The position numbers and the translations under genes were made by a program. The notes under the pieces are model-generated. The model did not search any database. It had not been told where the DNA came from and worked only from the letters and a program-made list of their open reading frames with translations. Source: Dendrobium chrysotoxum (Eukaryota; Streptophyta; Magnoliopsida; Asparagales; Orchidaceae). From it: 64,000 nucleotides of DNA. This document shows positions 24,240 to 37,300 of the stretch, one piece after another. The stretch spans positions 28,513,774 through 28,577,773 of the forward strand of contig CM034314.1 in assembly GCA_019925795.1 (NCBI GenBank), given 5' to 3'. Each line of letters begins with the position of its first letter. The stretch's first letter is position 1.

Positions 24240-25120
24240 TCAACTTGGTGGCCTTGATAAGTTCATTAGCTAATCCTTAGAGATGTAAACACTCCACCAT
24301 ATTGTGATTATGGTCTTTATGAAAAGCAAAATACCTGGAGGTGTCCCTAATGCGTGCATTCGCCTTCGTGGACATTGTACTCTTAAAGAACTCTTTATTT
24401 TTAATAGCCTCAACCAGCTTGTCCCTAAATACTCTTAATGGAGTAAATGTTGGATATGCTACAATATAGTGGTTGACTTCCTTATAGTACGTGCAAGTCA
24501 TAAAAAGAAGCTCCTCCACCCTTGGTGTAGGTGGTCTTACAATCCTTAGTGGCCTAGGCTACAGGGGTGCTCTCTGGTGCTCTTGGTGAGGGCAATCTTG
24601 TAACTGTTAGGTCTCTAATCTCTATGAGCTCTAGGATGAATTCTTTCATAAACTTTCCCTTGCTGCCAATCTATCCTATGGGCACACTCATAGAGGTAAG
24701 TGGACACGGAGGACTTATCCACCTTGTTATGTTCTTTAGCATTAACATTGATATTAGGGAGTCCAATAGCTTAGTGAGCATTCTCAATTACTATAAACTA
24801 AATGTGTAGTGAAAATAACATTCTCTTAGTCTTGGGTCAGGGTAGCCTAGGTGACAATAGGCTCTAAATATTTCACTTCTAAGATCTCCCTCTAGAACCT
24901 TACGATGAAATTCCTCATGGCACTTTTGATTTCTACCTCATCTTTAGGATAACTTGTGAATTCTTTTGGGGATTCTAAGTACTTGAGAATTGCATCTCAA
25001 ATATTTTTTTAAATTCTTAAAGAAAGGTGATGACTCCCACTAGCAGGTGAGTGAAACACCTTTGTGTAGACTCCTTAAGTGTCATGAAGAATAAATGGCA
25101 CTAGAGAGTATTATCAATGT
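24240..25120 (-). pseudogene. Gag C-terminal half of element T
   Basis: The open stretch 24,277-24,519 includes FTPLRVFRDKLVEAIKNKEF and a CCHC-like YFAFHKDHNHNMVECLHL. It matches the plant Tat gag signature 'Y.PL....E.L..I....W' followed by 'C.FH.DHGH.TEEC..L', with the first Cys changed to Phe/Ala. Further upstream (24,890-25,100) are fragments like SLRNFIVRF, corresponding to 'SLRDYI.RF' of the gag core. The frame is broken in several places. Confidence 0.78.
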
Positions 25121-25149
25121 CTATTAGAGAGGTGATTCCAACCCAAGCA

Positions 25150-26400
25150 CTTTATATCAATTTTGGGATTTCACTAAAAAATATGCAAGTGTAGTTGTCA
25201 TGTAAAGTAATATGAAGTTGAGTTGAGTATCATTCCCATGAGGATAAGTTTGATCTCAATATAACTATATTACAACTCCTATGAACTACTTAATTTGTCC
25301 CATTGCAAAAATTAGAAGTTGGTGTTAATGATAAGTAAATAACTAAGTTTATTAGAAGGAAATTCTATGTTTAAGATACACTAAACTTATGATAGTTAAG
25401 AATTCATTTTTACAAAGATTTATCTCCTAATTTATTATTTTGAATTAGAACATATGTAACTCCTCATCTCTTTCAATCTAATTAGAGTTTTTAGCAAAGA
25501 TACACTTCACTACAATTGTTATATCTCCTTAATAATCCAAGAATTATATCCGCTATATGATTATACATGGTAGAATTCCATTTTAATTCCCCTATTTGAT
25601 TCCACTACTCATTTATCCTGGATATCAATCACACTAGGTTTTAACTTTGTGTAACATACACAAATTAAATTAAGAACAAAGGAACTAAAAATGTCATTAA
25701 ACTATTTAAGGATCTGAGTTCTAATCTATGTAAACAAGTATTCTCAACATATCATAATTCTAAAAATGGATTTAGCCTAACATTATAATTAAAATAAACA
25801 CAATAAGCATTATTTCAAATAAAACACAAATTCAAGAGAATAAAAGAGGATAAGTTGAACCAGATTATCTTACAATAACAAGTCCATGATCTCCTTACTA
25901 CTAATTCCTCTTCCCATTTCTTACACACTCTCTCTCCTTGACAGTGGACCTTGCCTAAAATTGAGTACAAGTATAAAAATGGCTAGCCTCCAACATAAAT
26001 TTTGGTCTTGCTATTTGGCACTCGTAAGGGTAGCTCTACGACGCTCCTGAAATAAACTAAAGTTATAGGACTGATATATCTCTCCATTGTGGTGCTTTGA
26101 CTAAATCAACATGTCATTCTCCAAAGAGTAACTACATTAACTACTTCATTGTGATGCTTTAGCGATTTGGCATTATGGCATGTCAACGTTATAGTGTCAT
26201 GGTGATATGGCGCTGCAACGTATGAATGGTACTATAGGGTTTATTAATTCATACTATGGCACCGTGCTCTTTATCTTGGGTTAAATTTTAGGCTTAAATG
26301 TCATGTTATTGAGCTATTTTATTTATTTATAATACATTTATGTGAATTTTCCTCCACAAAATCATTAAGTGAGGCAACTTTAAAACAAAAGCGGATTGCT
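25150..26400. mobile_element. Unassigned repeat interrupting T gag
   Basis: The stretch begins near 'tttcactaaaaaatatgcaa' and 'agtatcattcccatgagga' (25,170-25,245). This wording I recall from a common dispersed plant repeat with a 'caagtgta...cgttcccacgaggat' start. It is non-coding and separates the gag core of T from a possible gag N-terminus. Ends were not resolved and no target duplication was found. Confidence 0.4.
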
Positions 26401-26960
26401 TAAATTATTATATTTTTTTAACTAACACAAGGTCATTGATTTTAATAGAATGATGTGGTAATGTCTATTGGGTTAATCCTACCCCTATAGGACTCCAAAT
26501 GTGGCACCTTGAATCTATAAGGTGTTTGACTTCTCTATCTTCCTTGAGAAGGTAATGGTATGTTATAATTCAGTTCTCCTAACTTGTCAAGCTAGGAAGT
26601 TATAGTATACTTCACTCATGAATGTGTGAGTGGGATCAAGGACACATGTTGAGGTGAGTGCTTTACTATCTACCCTCTTGAGGCAAGCTATCAAGTCAAA
26701 TGATCCTTCAGGGGGTTCCTTTGTGCACATCTTTGTAGCGAACCTATGGTATCTTGGATCATTTTTATCAACCTTTCTTCTATCTCGATGTTATCTTGGT
26801 GTGTGGTGGATTGGGGGTTCTTTATGTTCACTAAAGGTTTTGGGTTGCTTTGCTTTTTGAGTTGTGCCTATCTTCTTGGCACTGGCATTTGCACCTTAGA
26901 GAATGTTGGATCCAAATTTATCCATAGATGACACCCAACCCTACTACTAGAAAAATACTG
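26401..26960 (-). pseudogene. Possible gag N-terminal remnant of element T
   Basis: Minus-strand reading has NIEIEERLIKMIQDTIGSLQ near 26,740-26,800, a helical lead-in of the type found at the start of Tat gag proteins. The plus-strand open frames here show no family likeness. The assignment rests mainly on position and orientation. Confidence 0.35.
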
Positions 26961-27004
26961 AGGAAGTGACCAGGAAACTTATATGAGAATAGAGAGAATA
27001 ATCC

Positions 27005-27006
<2 letters not shown>

Positions 27007-27047
<41 letters not shown>
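27007..27047. repeat. (TA)n microsatellite
   Basis: About 20 uninterrupted TA dinucleotides. Confidence 0.98.
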
Positions 27048-27049
<2 letters not shown>

Positions 27050-29140
27050 CAAGTAATCAAGATGCCAAATATCTTAAGAGTAAAAAGTTCTAAATAGATC
27101 TAAACTGGTCCTTATCACCCTTTATTTATAGGGATTTGAGGGCAATAAGAAAGGCGACATCTACAAAGAAATGGAAAATACAACATTTTAATGACTCGTA
27201 GCATAGACTACCCTAGACATATGTCACCTACATGTTGGCTAAAATGAGAATGGCTTTGTATGATATTGATAATATGTCTATGGAAGAGTCTATTAATACT
27301 GAGTATGTATGCGTCAATGTGGATGGGTGAGTCTATTAATGAGTATTGAGCTTCAAGGGTCCATAACAAGTAGATGCCCTAAATTTCTTGGCAATATGTG
27401 TTGGAGCTTCAAAATGCCTAAGGAGGAGAGCAAGTGAGCTTGAGTTATAGAGAGGATGAGTTCTGTGGTTGGATTATTGTGGTAAGGTGTGATAAGGCCT
27501 CTTAAGGAGGTTATTTCTTGTGAATGAGTTGATGAGAATGAATAATGGTACCTCACTATGAATGATGGAGAGTAGCTATGATGATTAGTCTTCCTTTATT
27601 AGGAGAGTAGAGAGTCATGTGATACACGAGGACCCTTGATTTCCATTATGAGGTGTGACATCCCTCTACACTTCCTTACAAGTGAGATCTGATAATCCCT
27701 CAAGAAAGCTCCATTGTGGGACTCAATAAATGAAATTACCCTTGCCATGACGTGCAACGTCTTACCTGCTAGATGAATATATAGGGGCTATAATGACGAA
27801 TCATTCAATTTTTGTACTAGATTCAACCAAGCATCATCTATTTCTATACTAGATTCAACCAGATAATAATTGTTTTTTATCAAGATATTGTGTCTATCCA
27901 CCAGAACCTTTATTTGAGATGCCTTCCAGCTTCAATATTTCTATTTCCTTGGATACTTTTGAGAATTTATTAGTTGCATCATCTCTATTTTCTTCTTCAA
28001 AAGTTTACATATAAGTTCATTGTAGTACCTATTTGGCTAATAATGATGATTGAGCATGACCCTTAATTTTCTCCAAAAAATATATTTAAGAAAAAATTAA
28101 TGTGTCATTATTATCATCACTAATTTAATTGATGATAATAGGTCGACGTGGAAAATTTTCATCAGTTAAATTAGCAATGACCTATAAATTTTTTTTTTTC
28201 ATGTACTCTCATGCTCAATGCTTTTGTGAATTCTATAAAAAACTTTATACTTTACCCTTTTTATGAATATTGTTTCGTTTAATTTTATTTATTTTATTTT
28301 ATATTTTTTTAAGAATGTAGTTAAAATATTATTTATTTTTTAGTTTTGGTTGTATTATCTTATTCTCAAATCAATGTAAATATTTGTTATGAGTTTTTTT
28401 AGAGATAGCAAAATTAATTTCATTTTTTAATTATTTTAGTAATTAAACTTAAATATTTTTATTTTTAGTTCTTTTAGATAATTGATGACAAAATATTCAT
28501 TTTTTATATTTTTTTAGTTATATGCCTCATTAGAAGTTATACATTATATGCCATTATGAATATTACATATGTGAGACATAAAATGCATTGTGATCCTATA
28601 GATTAATTTCTTATTGGGTATGGATAAAAGTTAGTGCAAGATGCACTTAGAATGATGGATAATCACTCAATCATCTTGCATTTCATTAAGATGAGATACC
28701 ATGCAAATGTACAGTCCCTGTTAGGAATAGAAATAGACCGCGTGAGTGGTATGGAAATAAGTTTAATTGGGACATTATATTAATGATGAGGTTTTATAAG
28801 GGGCACACTTATATTAAACTTGTCTGATGTGCTTATTGATGTACCACTTCATAATAGTAAGAGAAAAGAAATTTTAGTCAAGAATAGATTAGCAAGAGAT
28901 ACATCATCAATTCATGTATCTTTTAAAATGAGGTGCCAAACATACTCAACTACAATCTTGCATGAATAAGTTGCTAAATAGAAAAAGATTGAACTTTGAT
29001 GGTAGTGCACATCATTTGTAGAGAATTACATATTTATTTATGTACTATTATTAGAAAATTAGCCTTCTTAAATGATTATAATATCCTTGCATGACTATGC
29101 TCACCATCCTTCAATATCAAATGCAATAAATTTTTTAACA
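27048..29140. other. No gene recognised; left flank of element E
   Basis: AT-rich DNA. It may include the 5' non-coding part of element T (to ~28,000) and then unrelated DNA. A short stretch at 28,126-28,176 carries TTGATGATAATAGGTCGACG, reminiscent of sub-terminal repeats of CACTA elements, but no termini were found. Weak plus-strand readings at 28,640-29,000 match nothing I know. Confidence 0.3.
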
Positions 29141-29309
29141 ATATAATGTGGACCTCTGAAAGGACACAACATTGCCTCCCCACAAAGGGAGACTGTATTT
29201 GCCAATGGGATGGCAGATTCGATCACACATATGATTAACCATTGAGGATAGCGGCTCTCATTAGCACACCCCGATGGGTAACAATATATGTGACCTTATC
29301 ATCACAATT

Positions 29310-29609
29310 ACAATTATAATAATAAATTACAATTATAATAATATAAATATTAGCATAATAATAATATTATTAAAATAATAATAATATTATTAAAATAGTA
29401 TTAATAATAATAATAATAATATTAATATTATAATAATATTAATAATTATAAATTAATAATATAATAATATAAATATTAACATAATAATATTATTATTAAA
29501 GTAATAATAATATTATTAATAATATTATTAATATTATTATAATAATGTTAATAATAATAAATTAATATTATAATAATATAAATATTAACATAATAATATA
29601 ATTATTAAA

Positions 29610-29648
<39 letters not shown>

Positions 29649-29890
29649 TAATAATAATGTTTATAATAAAAAATTAATATTATAATAATATTAATTTTAA
29701 CATAATAATATTATTAGTAAAATAATAAAAATAATATTATTAATAATATTAATATTATTATAATAATGTTTAATAATAAAAGATTTGAAAATGATAATAA
29801 TAATAATATTAATAATATTAATAATAAGTTTAATAATAATAATAATGATAATATTATATAAGAAAAGAATTTAAAATAATAATAATAAAA
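29310..29890. repeat. (AAT/ATT)n-rich block, copy 1
   Basis: Imperfect AAT/TTA trinucleotide-type DNA with recurring phrase TATAAATATTAACATAATAAT about every 80-100 bp. The open frames here, rich in Leu, Ile and Asn, are artefacts. Confidence 0.92.
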
Positions 29891-30685
29891 AGAAATCGGC
29901 GGCGCGGGATGCCACGTGGCGGGCATTGATTGGCCACGCTAACCGCGGCCAATCATTGGCATTGATTGCGCCACCGCATAATTATTTCCAATGATTGGCG
30001 TGGCGGGCCCCGCGCCACTTAAAACGACGGTGGTGCTCTGCTGCCGTTAGATCTAACGCCATGGAGATGAAAAGCTCTGATCGAGCCAAACACACCGCGG
30101 AGCCGCCGAATCCGAATACACGGTTGCTCTAAACTGCGGACCGGCAAAAATCTGACCGTTGATCCTTAGATCAACGGTCCTAATGTACTCTAGCTGCAAC
30201 GAAGCCCAACCCTAGCCCTAGAGTGCCATTTTCGCCTCGTTCTCACAAATGGCACGATGGAATTCAATAAAATTTTAAATCTAATATCTAGACATAAAGA
30301 GCATTCATGTGGTGTAATTATTGCGGGCTAAAATGCACTTTTTGAAATGCTAATTAGATCTATATGTTCTAGCTAGGGTTTCAAATTTATCTCAATCCAA
30401 TGGATGGATTTGGGAGATTTTGGGCTCTCTGAATTTGCTATATTTCCATGAATAAAGTTGTAGAAGACTTCAAGAGCTGAGGACGCCTGGATCTACAGAT
30501 ATTCCACCTTGAACGGATCTAGGCTCGGGTTCATCAGAATTTTGTCGTCAGTGAGGGTTTGATGGCGGGGCTAGATCAGGGAAGATGGAGGGAGTCGAGG
30601 AGAACTCAGGTACGAGAGATCTCGGGCTATGGGGGCTTGGAGGGAGAAAGATTTCTAAGATCCCCTCTAATGAACCCTAAAAAGG
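29891..30685 (+). promoter_or_regulatory. GC-rich U3-like block of E, copy 1
   Basis: It follows the AT-rich block abruptly. It contains GCCACGTGGC (G-box core), five CCAAT/ATTGG boxes at 29,918-29,998, and paired GACCGTTGATC / GATCAACGGTC (30,155-30,178) that form a small hairpin. A TATA box follows ~700 bp later. Repeated at 33,130-33,923 and, more diverged, at 44,811-45,599. Promoter role is inferred from position. Confidence 0.5.
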
Positions 30686-30695
30686 CTATATAAAG
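30686..30695 (+). promoter_or_regulatory. TATA box of E LTR (duplicated copy)
   Basis: CTATATAAAG, a close match to the plant TATA consensus, ~100 bp before the LTR end. Transcription from it would begin near 30,720. Confidence 0.55.
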
Positions 30696-32209
30696 CCCTA
30701 GACTTAATACCAATAGCCATGATCGAATCAAGACTTGATTAGGAGGGAAGCAAGGTTGATTGGCTGTGGACCTAGGTCTAGGGAGCTATAGGAAGGATTC
30801 CAATGCATTGAATAGTTTCAATTTGACCTAAATAGGTAAGTTTGTCCAAGAGAGACTTGAGTTGACCAAGTCCAAGGCTAACTTGGTCAACTTATGCAAT
30901 TAGACTCATGGGAGACTTGAGTTGAGTTCAAAGAAGCTTTGAAATTGATTTGAAATCAGAAGGTGATTATTTGGGCTGGTTGGGTCAATTTGGGTCAACC
31001 TAGGTCGACCTGGTCAACCTGGTTGACCCAAGACCTAGGTTTGGGAGAAAAATAGGGTCAACAAACGGACCCCCAATAGGAGTGCCGAACAAACTAGTGA
31101 ACCGCTCATGTTGGCGTTGATCGAGTGTGACAGAAGAAGTAGAGTAAAGGCCCAAGAAAAGGGAGCACCAAGAGGCAAAAAATATTAAAAGGTGATTTTT
31201 AAATTAAAAGGTGATTTTTAATCAAAATTAAATTAAAGTTCAGATTGAGGTCCAATCAAGGGGCTTTTAATTTCCATGAATTCAAGATTAACTTCTGAAG
31301 AGTTTGATATATTATGGGTATTTGTCTGATTTAATTTGGATTTATTAGACTTTTCTGAAGTTATCGGGTCCTAATTAAAGGGTAAATTATGGTTGATCAA
31401 TTAAGGGGTTTAATGAGTCCTAAAAATTCCTAGAAAATTTTGAGGGGTTTAGGATGTCACTAAGTTTAAGTGTCTCAAGTTTCAAGTCAATCAGAGGTAA
31501 ATCCTAGCTCCTAGAATTTCTCTAAGTTTGCTAGATGTGTCCTTAATTATTATCCTTAGGGTGTCACTACGTTAAATGGGTTTTAAATCGGTGTTTGAAA
31601 CTAACCCTTGGGGTAACATAGAGGAGATGCAATGTAAACATAAAACACACCATGTCTTTAAATCTAGAAGAGCCTAGACTAAGTGCTTGTGCATCCTACA
31701 TATGCAAAGACTACGAAGCACTAAAGGAAATAAGACTAAAAAAGGATTAGTGAATGATTGAGACCCATTCATCTACTAATCTTTCTCCGACATGAATGCT
31801 ATTAATATATAGACCCTATTTTTAAGATTTCAAAGGGTGAATCTCCCAAAATTAAATAATTTATTAATATATATAATTTTTAAATATTTTAAAATACACA
31901 TAAATTAATAAATAAATAAAAATAAGTTTTAAAATAAGGTAATTTAAAAATAATTTAGATGTATATGCATGACAGATCCACCAGCCACTAATGCAGAAAT
32001 AATCCAGAATAGATAAATTTGAATCCAGAAAATAATTTTAAATTAAAGTTCACATTTTTCTAAAAAATTTAAGGTATTGTGCGTCAAAATCATATTTAAA
32101 ATGAATTAGTTATGAATTTTAGAAGTTAAACGCATTTAAAAGTAATATTTAAAAATAATTATTAAATTAAATTAAAATAACCTTAAAGAGATTTTTGATT
32201 TTTTTAAAG

Positions 32210-32288
32210 AATAAATAATAAATAATAATAATATAATAATAATAATAATAATAATAATAAAAGATAATAACAAAATAATAAATATGAA

Positions 32289-32331
<43 letters not shown>

Positions 32332-32853
32332 TTACCATTAACATAATAATGTCATCATCAAAATATCAATATTATAATAATATGAATGTTAACATAATAA
32401 TATTATTATTAAAGTAATAATATTATTATTAATAATAACATTAATATCATCATAATAATGTTAATAATAATAAATCATTATTATAATAATATAAATATTA
32501 ACATAATAATAATATTATTAAAATAATAATATTATTAATAATAATATTATTAATATTATCATAATAATGTTAATAATAATAAATTACAATTATAATAATA
32601 TAAATATTAGCATAATAATATTATTATTAAAATAATAATATTATTATTAAAATAGTATTAATAATAATATTATTATTATTAATATTATAATAATATTAAT
32701 AATTATAAATTAATATTATAATAATATAAATATTAACATAATAATAATATTATTAAAGTAATAATAATATTATTAATAATATTATAATAATGTTAATAAT
32801 AATAAATTAATATTATAATAATATAAATATTAACATAATAATATAATTATTAA

Positions 32854-32898
<45 letters not shown>

Positions 32899-33130
32899 AT
32901 GTTTATAATAATAAATTAATATTATAATAATATTAATTTTAACATAATAATATTATTAGTAAAATAATAAAAATAATATTATTAATAATATTAATATTAT
33001 TATAATAATGTTTAATAATAAAATATTTGAAAATGATAATAATAATAATAATATTAATAATATTAATAATAAGTTTAATAATAATAATAATATTATATAA
33101 GAAAAGAATTTATAATAATAATAATAAAAA
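32210..33130. repeat. (AAT/ATT)n-rich block, copy 2
   Basis: Same composition as 29,310-29,890 but longer at the left, with the recurring AATATTAACATAATAAT phrase marking ~80-110-bp higher-order units. Confidence 0.92.
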
Positions 33131-33923
33131 GAAATCAGCGGCGCGGGATGCCACGTGGCGGGCATTGATTGGCCACGCTAACCGCGGCTAATCATTGGCA
33201 TTGATTGCGCCACCACGTAATTATTTCCAATGATTGGCGTGGCGGGCCCCGCGCCACTTAAAACGACAGTGGTGCTCTGCTGCCGTTAGATCTAACGCCA
33301 TGGAGATGAAAAGCTCTGATCGAGCCAAACACACCGCGGAGCCGCCGAATCCGAATACACGGTTGCTCTAAACTGCGGACCGGCAAAAATCTGACCGTTG
33401 ATCCTTAGATCAACGGTCCTAATGTACTCTAGCTGCAGCGAAGCCCAACCCTAGCCCTAGAGTGCCATTTTCGCCTCGTTCTCACAAATGGCACGATGGA
33501 ATTCAATAAAATTTTAAATCTAATATCTAGACATAAAGAGCATTCATGTGGTGTAATTATTGCGGGCTAAAATGCACTTTTTGAAATGCTAATTAGATCT
33601 ATATGTTCTAGCTAGGGTTTCGAATTTATCTCAATCCAATGGATGGATTTGGGAGATTTTGGGCTCTCTGAATTTGCTATATTTCCATGAATAAGGTTGT
33701 AGAAGACTTCAAGAGCTAAGGACGCCTGGATCTACAGATATTCCACCTTGAACGGATCTAGGCTCGGGTTCATCAGAATTTTGTCGTCGGTGAGGGTTTG
33801 ATGGCGGGGCTAGATCAGGGAAGATGGAGGGAGTCAAGGAGAACTCAAGTACGAGAGATCTCGGGCTATGGGGGCTTGGAGGGAGAAAGATTTCTAAGAT
33901 CCCCTCTAATGAACCCTAAAAAG

Positions 33924-33933
33924 CTATATAAAG
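33924..33933 (+). promoter_or_regulatory. TATA box of E 5' LTR
   Basis: CTATATAAAG, identical to 30,686-30,695 and ~100 bp before the LTR end at 34,026. Confidence 0.55.
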
Positions 33934-34652
33934 CCCTAGACTTAATACCAATGGCCATGATCGAATCAAGACTTGATTAGGAGGGAAGCAAGGTTGATTG
34001 GCTGTGGACCTAGGTCTAGGGAGCTATAGGAAGGATTCCAATGCATTGAATAGTTTCAATTTGACCTAAATAGGTAAGTTTGTCCAAGAGAGACTTGAGT
34101 TGACCAAGTCCAAGGCTAACTTGGTCAACTTATGCAATTAGACTCAAGGGAGACTTGAGTTGAGTTCAAAGAAGCTTTGAAATTGATTTGAAATCAGAAG
34201 GAGATTATTTGGGCTGGTTGGGTCAATTTGGGTCGACCTAGGTCGACCTGGTCAACCTGGTTGACCCAAGACCTAGGTTTGGGAGAAAAATAGGGTTAAC
34301 AAACGAACCCCCAATAGGAGTGGCGAACAAACTAGTGAACCGCTCATGTTGGCGTTGATCGAGTGTGACAGAAGAAGTAGAGTAAAGGCCCAAGAAAAGG
34401 GAGCACCAAGAGGCAAAAAATATTAAAAGGGGAATCCTCTCCTGGCCTTGTCCTGTCACTAGGATAGAGCCGAGGAGAGAATAAAGAGTAAAGTATTAAC
34501 AGGTCACCAGAAGGTGACAGAGTAAGGGAGATCTCCTCCTTGCCTTCCCCTGTAGTGAGGGTAAAGCTGAGGAGAGAGAAAAGAGTAAACTAGTAAGGTA
34601 AACCAATAACCTGCCTAACCATATAGAGATAGCAGGATAGAAGGTGAAACAT

Positions 34653-36130
34653 GGTGAGGCATGCCTTCCAGGGGCTCTGTAAGGTGCTCTCAACCGAGTA
34701 AAGTCTGATGTCCGCTTGATCAGAGCAAGACAGTAAGAGAAGAAGGGGGGTGGTGAGGAATGCCCTCCCAGGGACTCTATTGGGTTCTCTCAACCGGGTA
34801 AGTAAAACCAACTACCTAACTGATTATTTTGAGATAGCAAGATAGAAGGTGAACGGATCCCTTCTCCTCCTGCTCCTTTCAGAACAGTGGATAGGGGTAA
34901 CCCAATACTCTGCCTGACCTCAGCAAAGCAATAAGCCATGAAATCTGATGCCTACTTAGTCTTTTATAGGATAATCAGGGTAAAAAGGGGTGGTGAGGAA
35001 TGTCTCCCAAGGACTTTATCAGGCTCTCTCAACCGGGTAAGTGAAACCAATTACGAGTCTGACCACAAGTGATCAGCGGGGTAGAAGGTGAAAGGATCTC
35101 GTCTCCTCCTGCTCCTTTCGGGACAACGGATAGGGGTGACTCAATACTTCTGCCTGACCTCAATAAAAGTAAATAAACCATGAAATTGGAAGTTTACTTA
35201 GTCTTTGATAGAATATCTGAAGTAAAGGGGTGGTGAGGAATGCCTCTCAGGGACTCTGTCGGGCTCTCTCGACCGGTAAGTAAAACTGACTACCTAACTG
35301 ATCATTTCGAAACAACAAGATAGAGGGTGAAAGGATCCCATCTCCTCCTGCTCCTTTTGGAACATCAGATAGAGGTGACTCAATACTTCTGTCTGACCTC
35401 AATAAAAATAAATAAGCCACAAAATTGGAAGTCTTCTTAGTCTTTGACGGAACATCCAGAGTAAAGGGGTGGTGAGGAATGCCTCCCAGGGACTCTATCG
35501 GGCTCTCTCGACCGGTAAGTAAAATTGACTACCTAACTGATCATTTCGAAACAGCAAGATAGAGTGTGAAAGGATCTCATCTCCTCCCGTTCCTTTCGGA
35601 ACAGCGGATAGGGGTGACTCAATGCTTCTATCTGATCTCAACAAAAGTAAATAAGCCATGAAATTTGATACCTGCATAGTCTTTTACAGGACAATCAGTG
35701 TAAAAAGAGTGGTGAGGAATGCCCTCCCAGGGAGTCTATCGGGGCTCTCTCGATAGGATAAATTTTTATGTTTGCTTAATCAAAGCAGGACGATCGGGGT
35801 AAAAGAGTGGTAAAATATGCCTTCCAGCGGTTCTATCAGGCACTCTCAACCAAGTAAGGTCTGATGTCTACCCGGCGCATATGCCTGCGATAGAGCAATT
35901 AGGGGAAAGTGGTGGTGATATATGTCTCGTAGGGGCTCTGTGGGGCACTCTCAACCAAGTAAGATCTGATGTCTGCTGGAAATAGCAAAATGATCAGGGT
36001 AAAGTCTGATGTCTGCCAGAAATGCGAGACAATCAGGGTAAAAGGGTGGTGAGAAATGCCTCCGCTAGGGACCCTATCGGGCACTCTCAACCAAGTAAAG
36101 TCTAATGTCTACCCAGCGTATATGCCTGCA
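34653..36130 (+). repeat. ~240-bp tandem array, five full units plus shortened units
   Basis: The anchor TGGTGAGGAATG falls at 34,751, 34,991, 35,231, 35,470 and 35,710 (periods 240, 240, 239, 240). Each unit includes 'cccagggactctatcgggctctctc', 'ctcctcctgctccttt' and 'taagccatgaaat'. Shortened relatives of ~100-133 bp flank it (anchors near 34,653, 35,806, 35,913 and 36,046). Confidence 0.93.
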
Positions 36131-36522
36131 ATAGAGTAATCAAGGGAAATTCATCTCAACCATACCCTGACACACATATATGTATGGATGTGAGGAAAAG
36201 GAGAAAGTTAGATTGAAGAACTCCAAAGGGAAGGGTCGGCTAAGAAGTCCCAAGCTAGCATTTTGGTTACCGCATCGTAGAGGACAAATTATCATGGCCA
36301 TGAGTACCTAAATACTGGCAGAACTTCCCAGGTAATATCAAGATCATGCAAAAATTGGAAGCATCGGATTGATGCCTCGAGGGACAACAGGGAAAGGTAC
36401 ATCCTCGATAGAGTGCGAGAGGGGTAATCTCCTTCCCAGTGAGTGACAACTGAAGTAGTGAGGGGGACACACTCACTACAAAGAACAGAACTATATCAAA
36501 GAGAAACAATCATAAAGAACTA

Positions 36523-37300
36523 CAGTGGTACACCCACATCAACCGGTGGGACCCTGTAGGAGGAAGAAGAAACATGAACACATCCAAAAGATCGCTCTGC
36601 AGCCAAGAGTCGGGTCATATTGGGAAAGTATGTCACTATAAGGCAATGGAGGTGATTTCCTACTAGAGAATCAGAGCTCACTAAGGGGGTGATGCTAACA
36701 TCAGGGACTTGATGTACTACATCACGATCAAGAAAAATAAAGTAGAGCAGTGATCAAACAGGATCAATAATCACAAAAAGCTCACAGTGGTAGCACCCGT
36801 ACAAGTAGGTGGGACCCTGTGGGAGGTGACAATAATACCAATATATCCATAAAGCTATTCTAGAAGCTAAGAGTAGAGTACAGATGAGAGAGTTGGTCTA
36901 TAAAGGAAGGAAAGAGTTGTCTCTTGCTAGGAGATTAGAGCTCTCAAGGCAGTGATGCTAACACCTGAGACCAGGTGTACTATAAAACTACTAGAAGAAT
37001 AATTCAAGGCAGCAAGGGGACACACTCGCCACTGAGGATAATGACCTATAAATAAGATTAATAAATATCAATCATCACAGTGGTAACTCCCACCCTTACT
37101 AGTGGGACCCTATGAGAGGTGGGAGCAACACTACTATATCCGTAGAACTACTCTGTTTGCCGAGAGCAGGGTAGGGATGAAGAAGTAGGTTGCTAAAGGA
37201 AACTAGAGAGCTAATCTTCTGGCTAGAGGATCAAAGCTCTCAGAGGTGTTATGTTAACACCTAGAATAATGTGTGTCACGTCACTAACAAAGACTATCAT
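36523..37300 (+). repeat. ~263-292-bp tandem array, three units
   Basis: Anchors CAGTGGTA at 36,523, 36,786 and 37,078 are each followed by a GTGGGACCCT phrase, then 'ctctcaagg', 'gtgatgctaacac' and a 'catcac' region. Units are diverged. Confidence 0.8.

Larger units (their letters stand above)
29146..34026 (+). mobile_element. 5' LTR of E, rearranged
   Basis: It keeps the first ~164 bp (29,146-29,309, matching 39,671-39,835), then jumps straight into the AAT-rich block; about 4-4.5 kb of LTR is missing at that joint. The LTR end is reached at 30,788. After ~400 bp of internal sequence the LTR restarts at 31,191 and runs to a second end at 34,026. So it is a deletion plus a tandem duplication, not a simple LTR. 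Confidence 0.7.
31191..34428 (+). repeat. 3.24-kb tandem duplication spanning LTR end and internal start
   Basis: Sequence 29,310-31,190 recurs at a constant offset of 3,238-3,239 bp at 32,549-34,428, with about 1 percent differences, mostly C/T and G/A. The junction at 31,185-31,195 joins internal sequence ending ATTAAAAGG to LTR sequence that in the intact copy reads ATTAAAAGATAATTTTT (42,821-42,837). That leaves an 8-bp microhomology ATTAAAAG. A further small slip duplicated ATTAAAAGGTGATTTTTAA. Confidence 0.85.

Noticed and set aside
28126..28176. CACTA transposon sub-terminal repeat
   Set aside because: One stretch of similar wording, no CACTA termini with 3-bp duplication and no transposase.
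29714..29926. 70-codon minus-strand frame rich in Leu/Ile (also 32,956-33,165 and 44,608-44,832)
   Set aside because: Direct translation of (AAT)n-type DNA; present in all copies of the repeat and without any start context or family likeness.
34321..34340. TGGCGAACAAACTAGTGAAC as a primer binding site of E
   Set aside because: Starts with TGG, but it does not match a tRNA 3' end I know beyond the first bases, and it lies ~295 bp past the LTR end suggested by the TATAA flanks. Kept only as an alternative.
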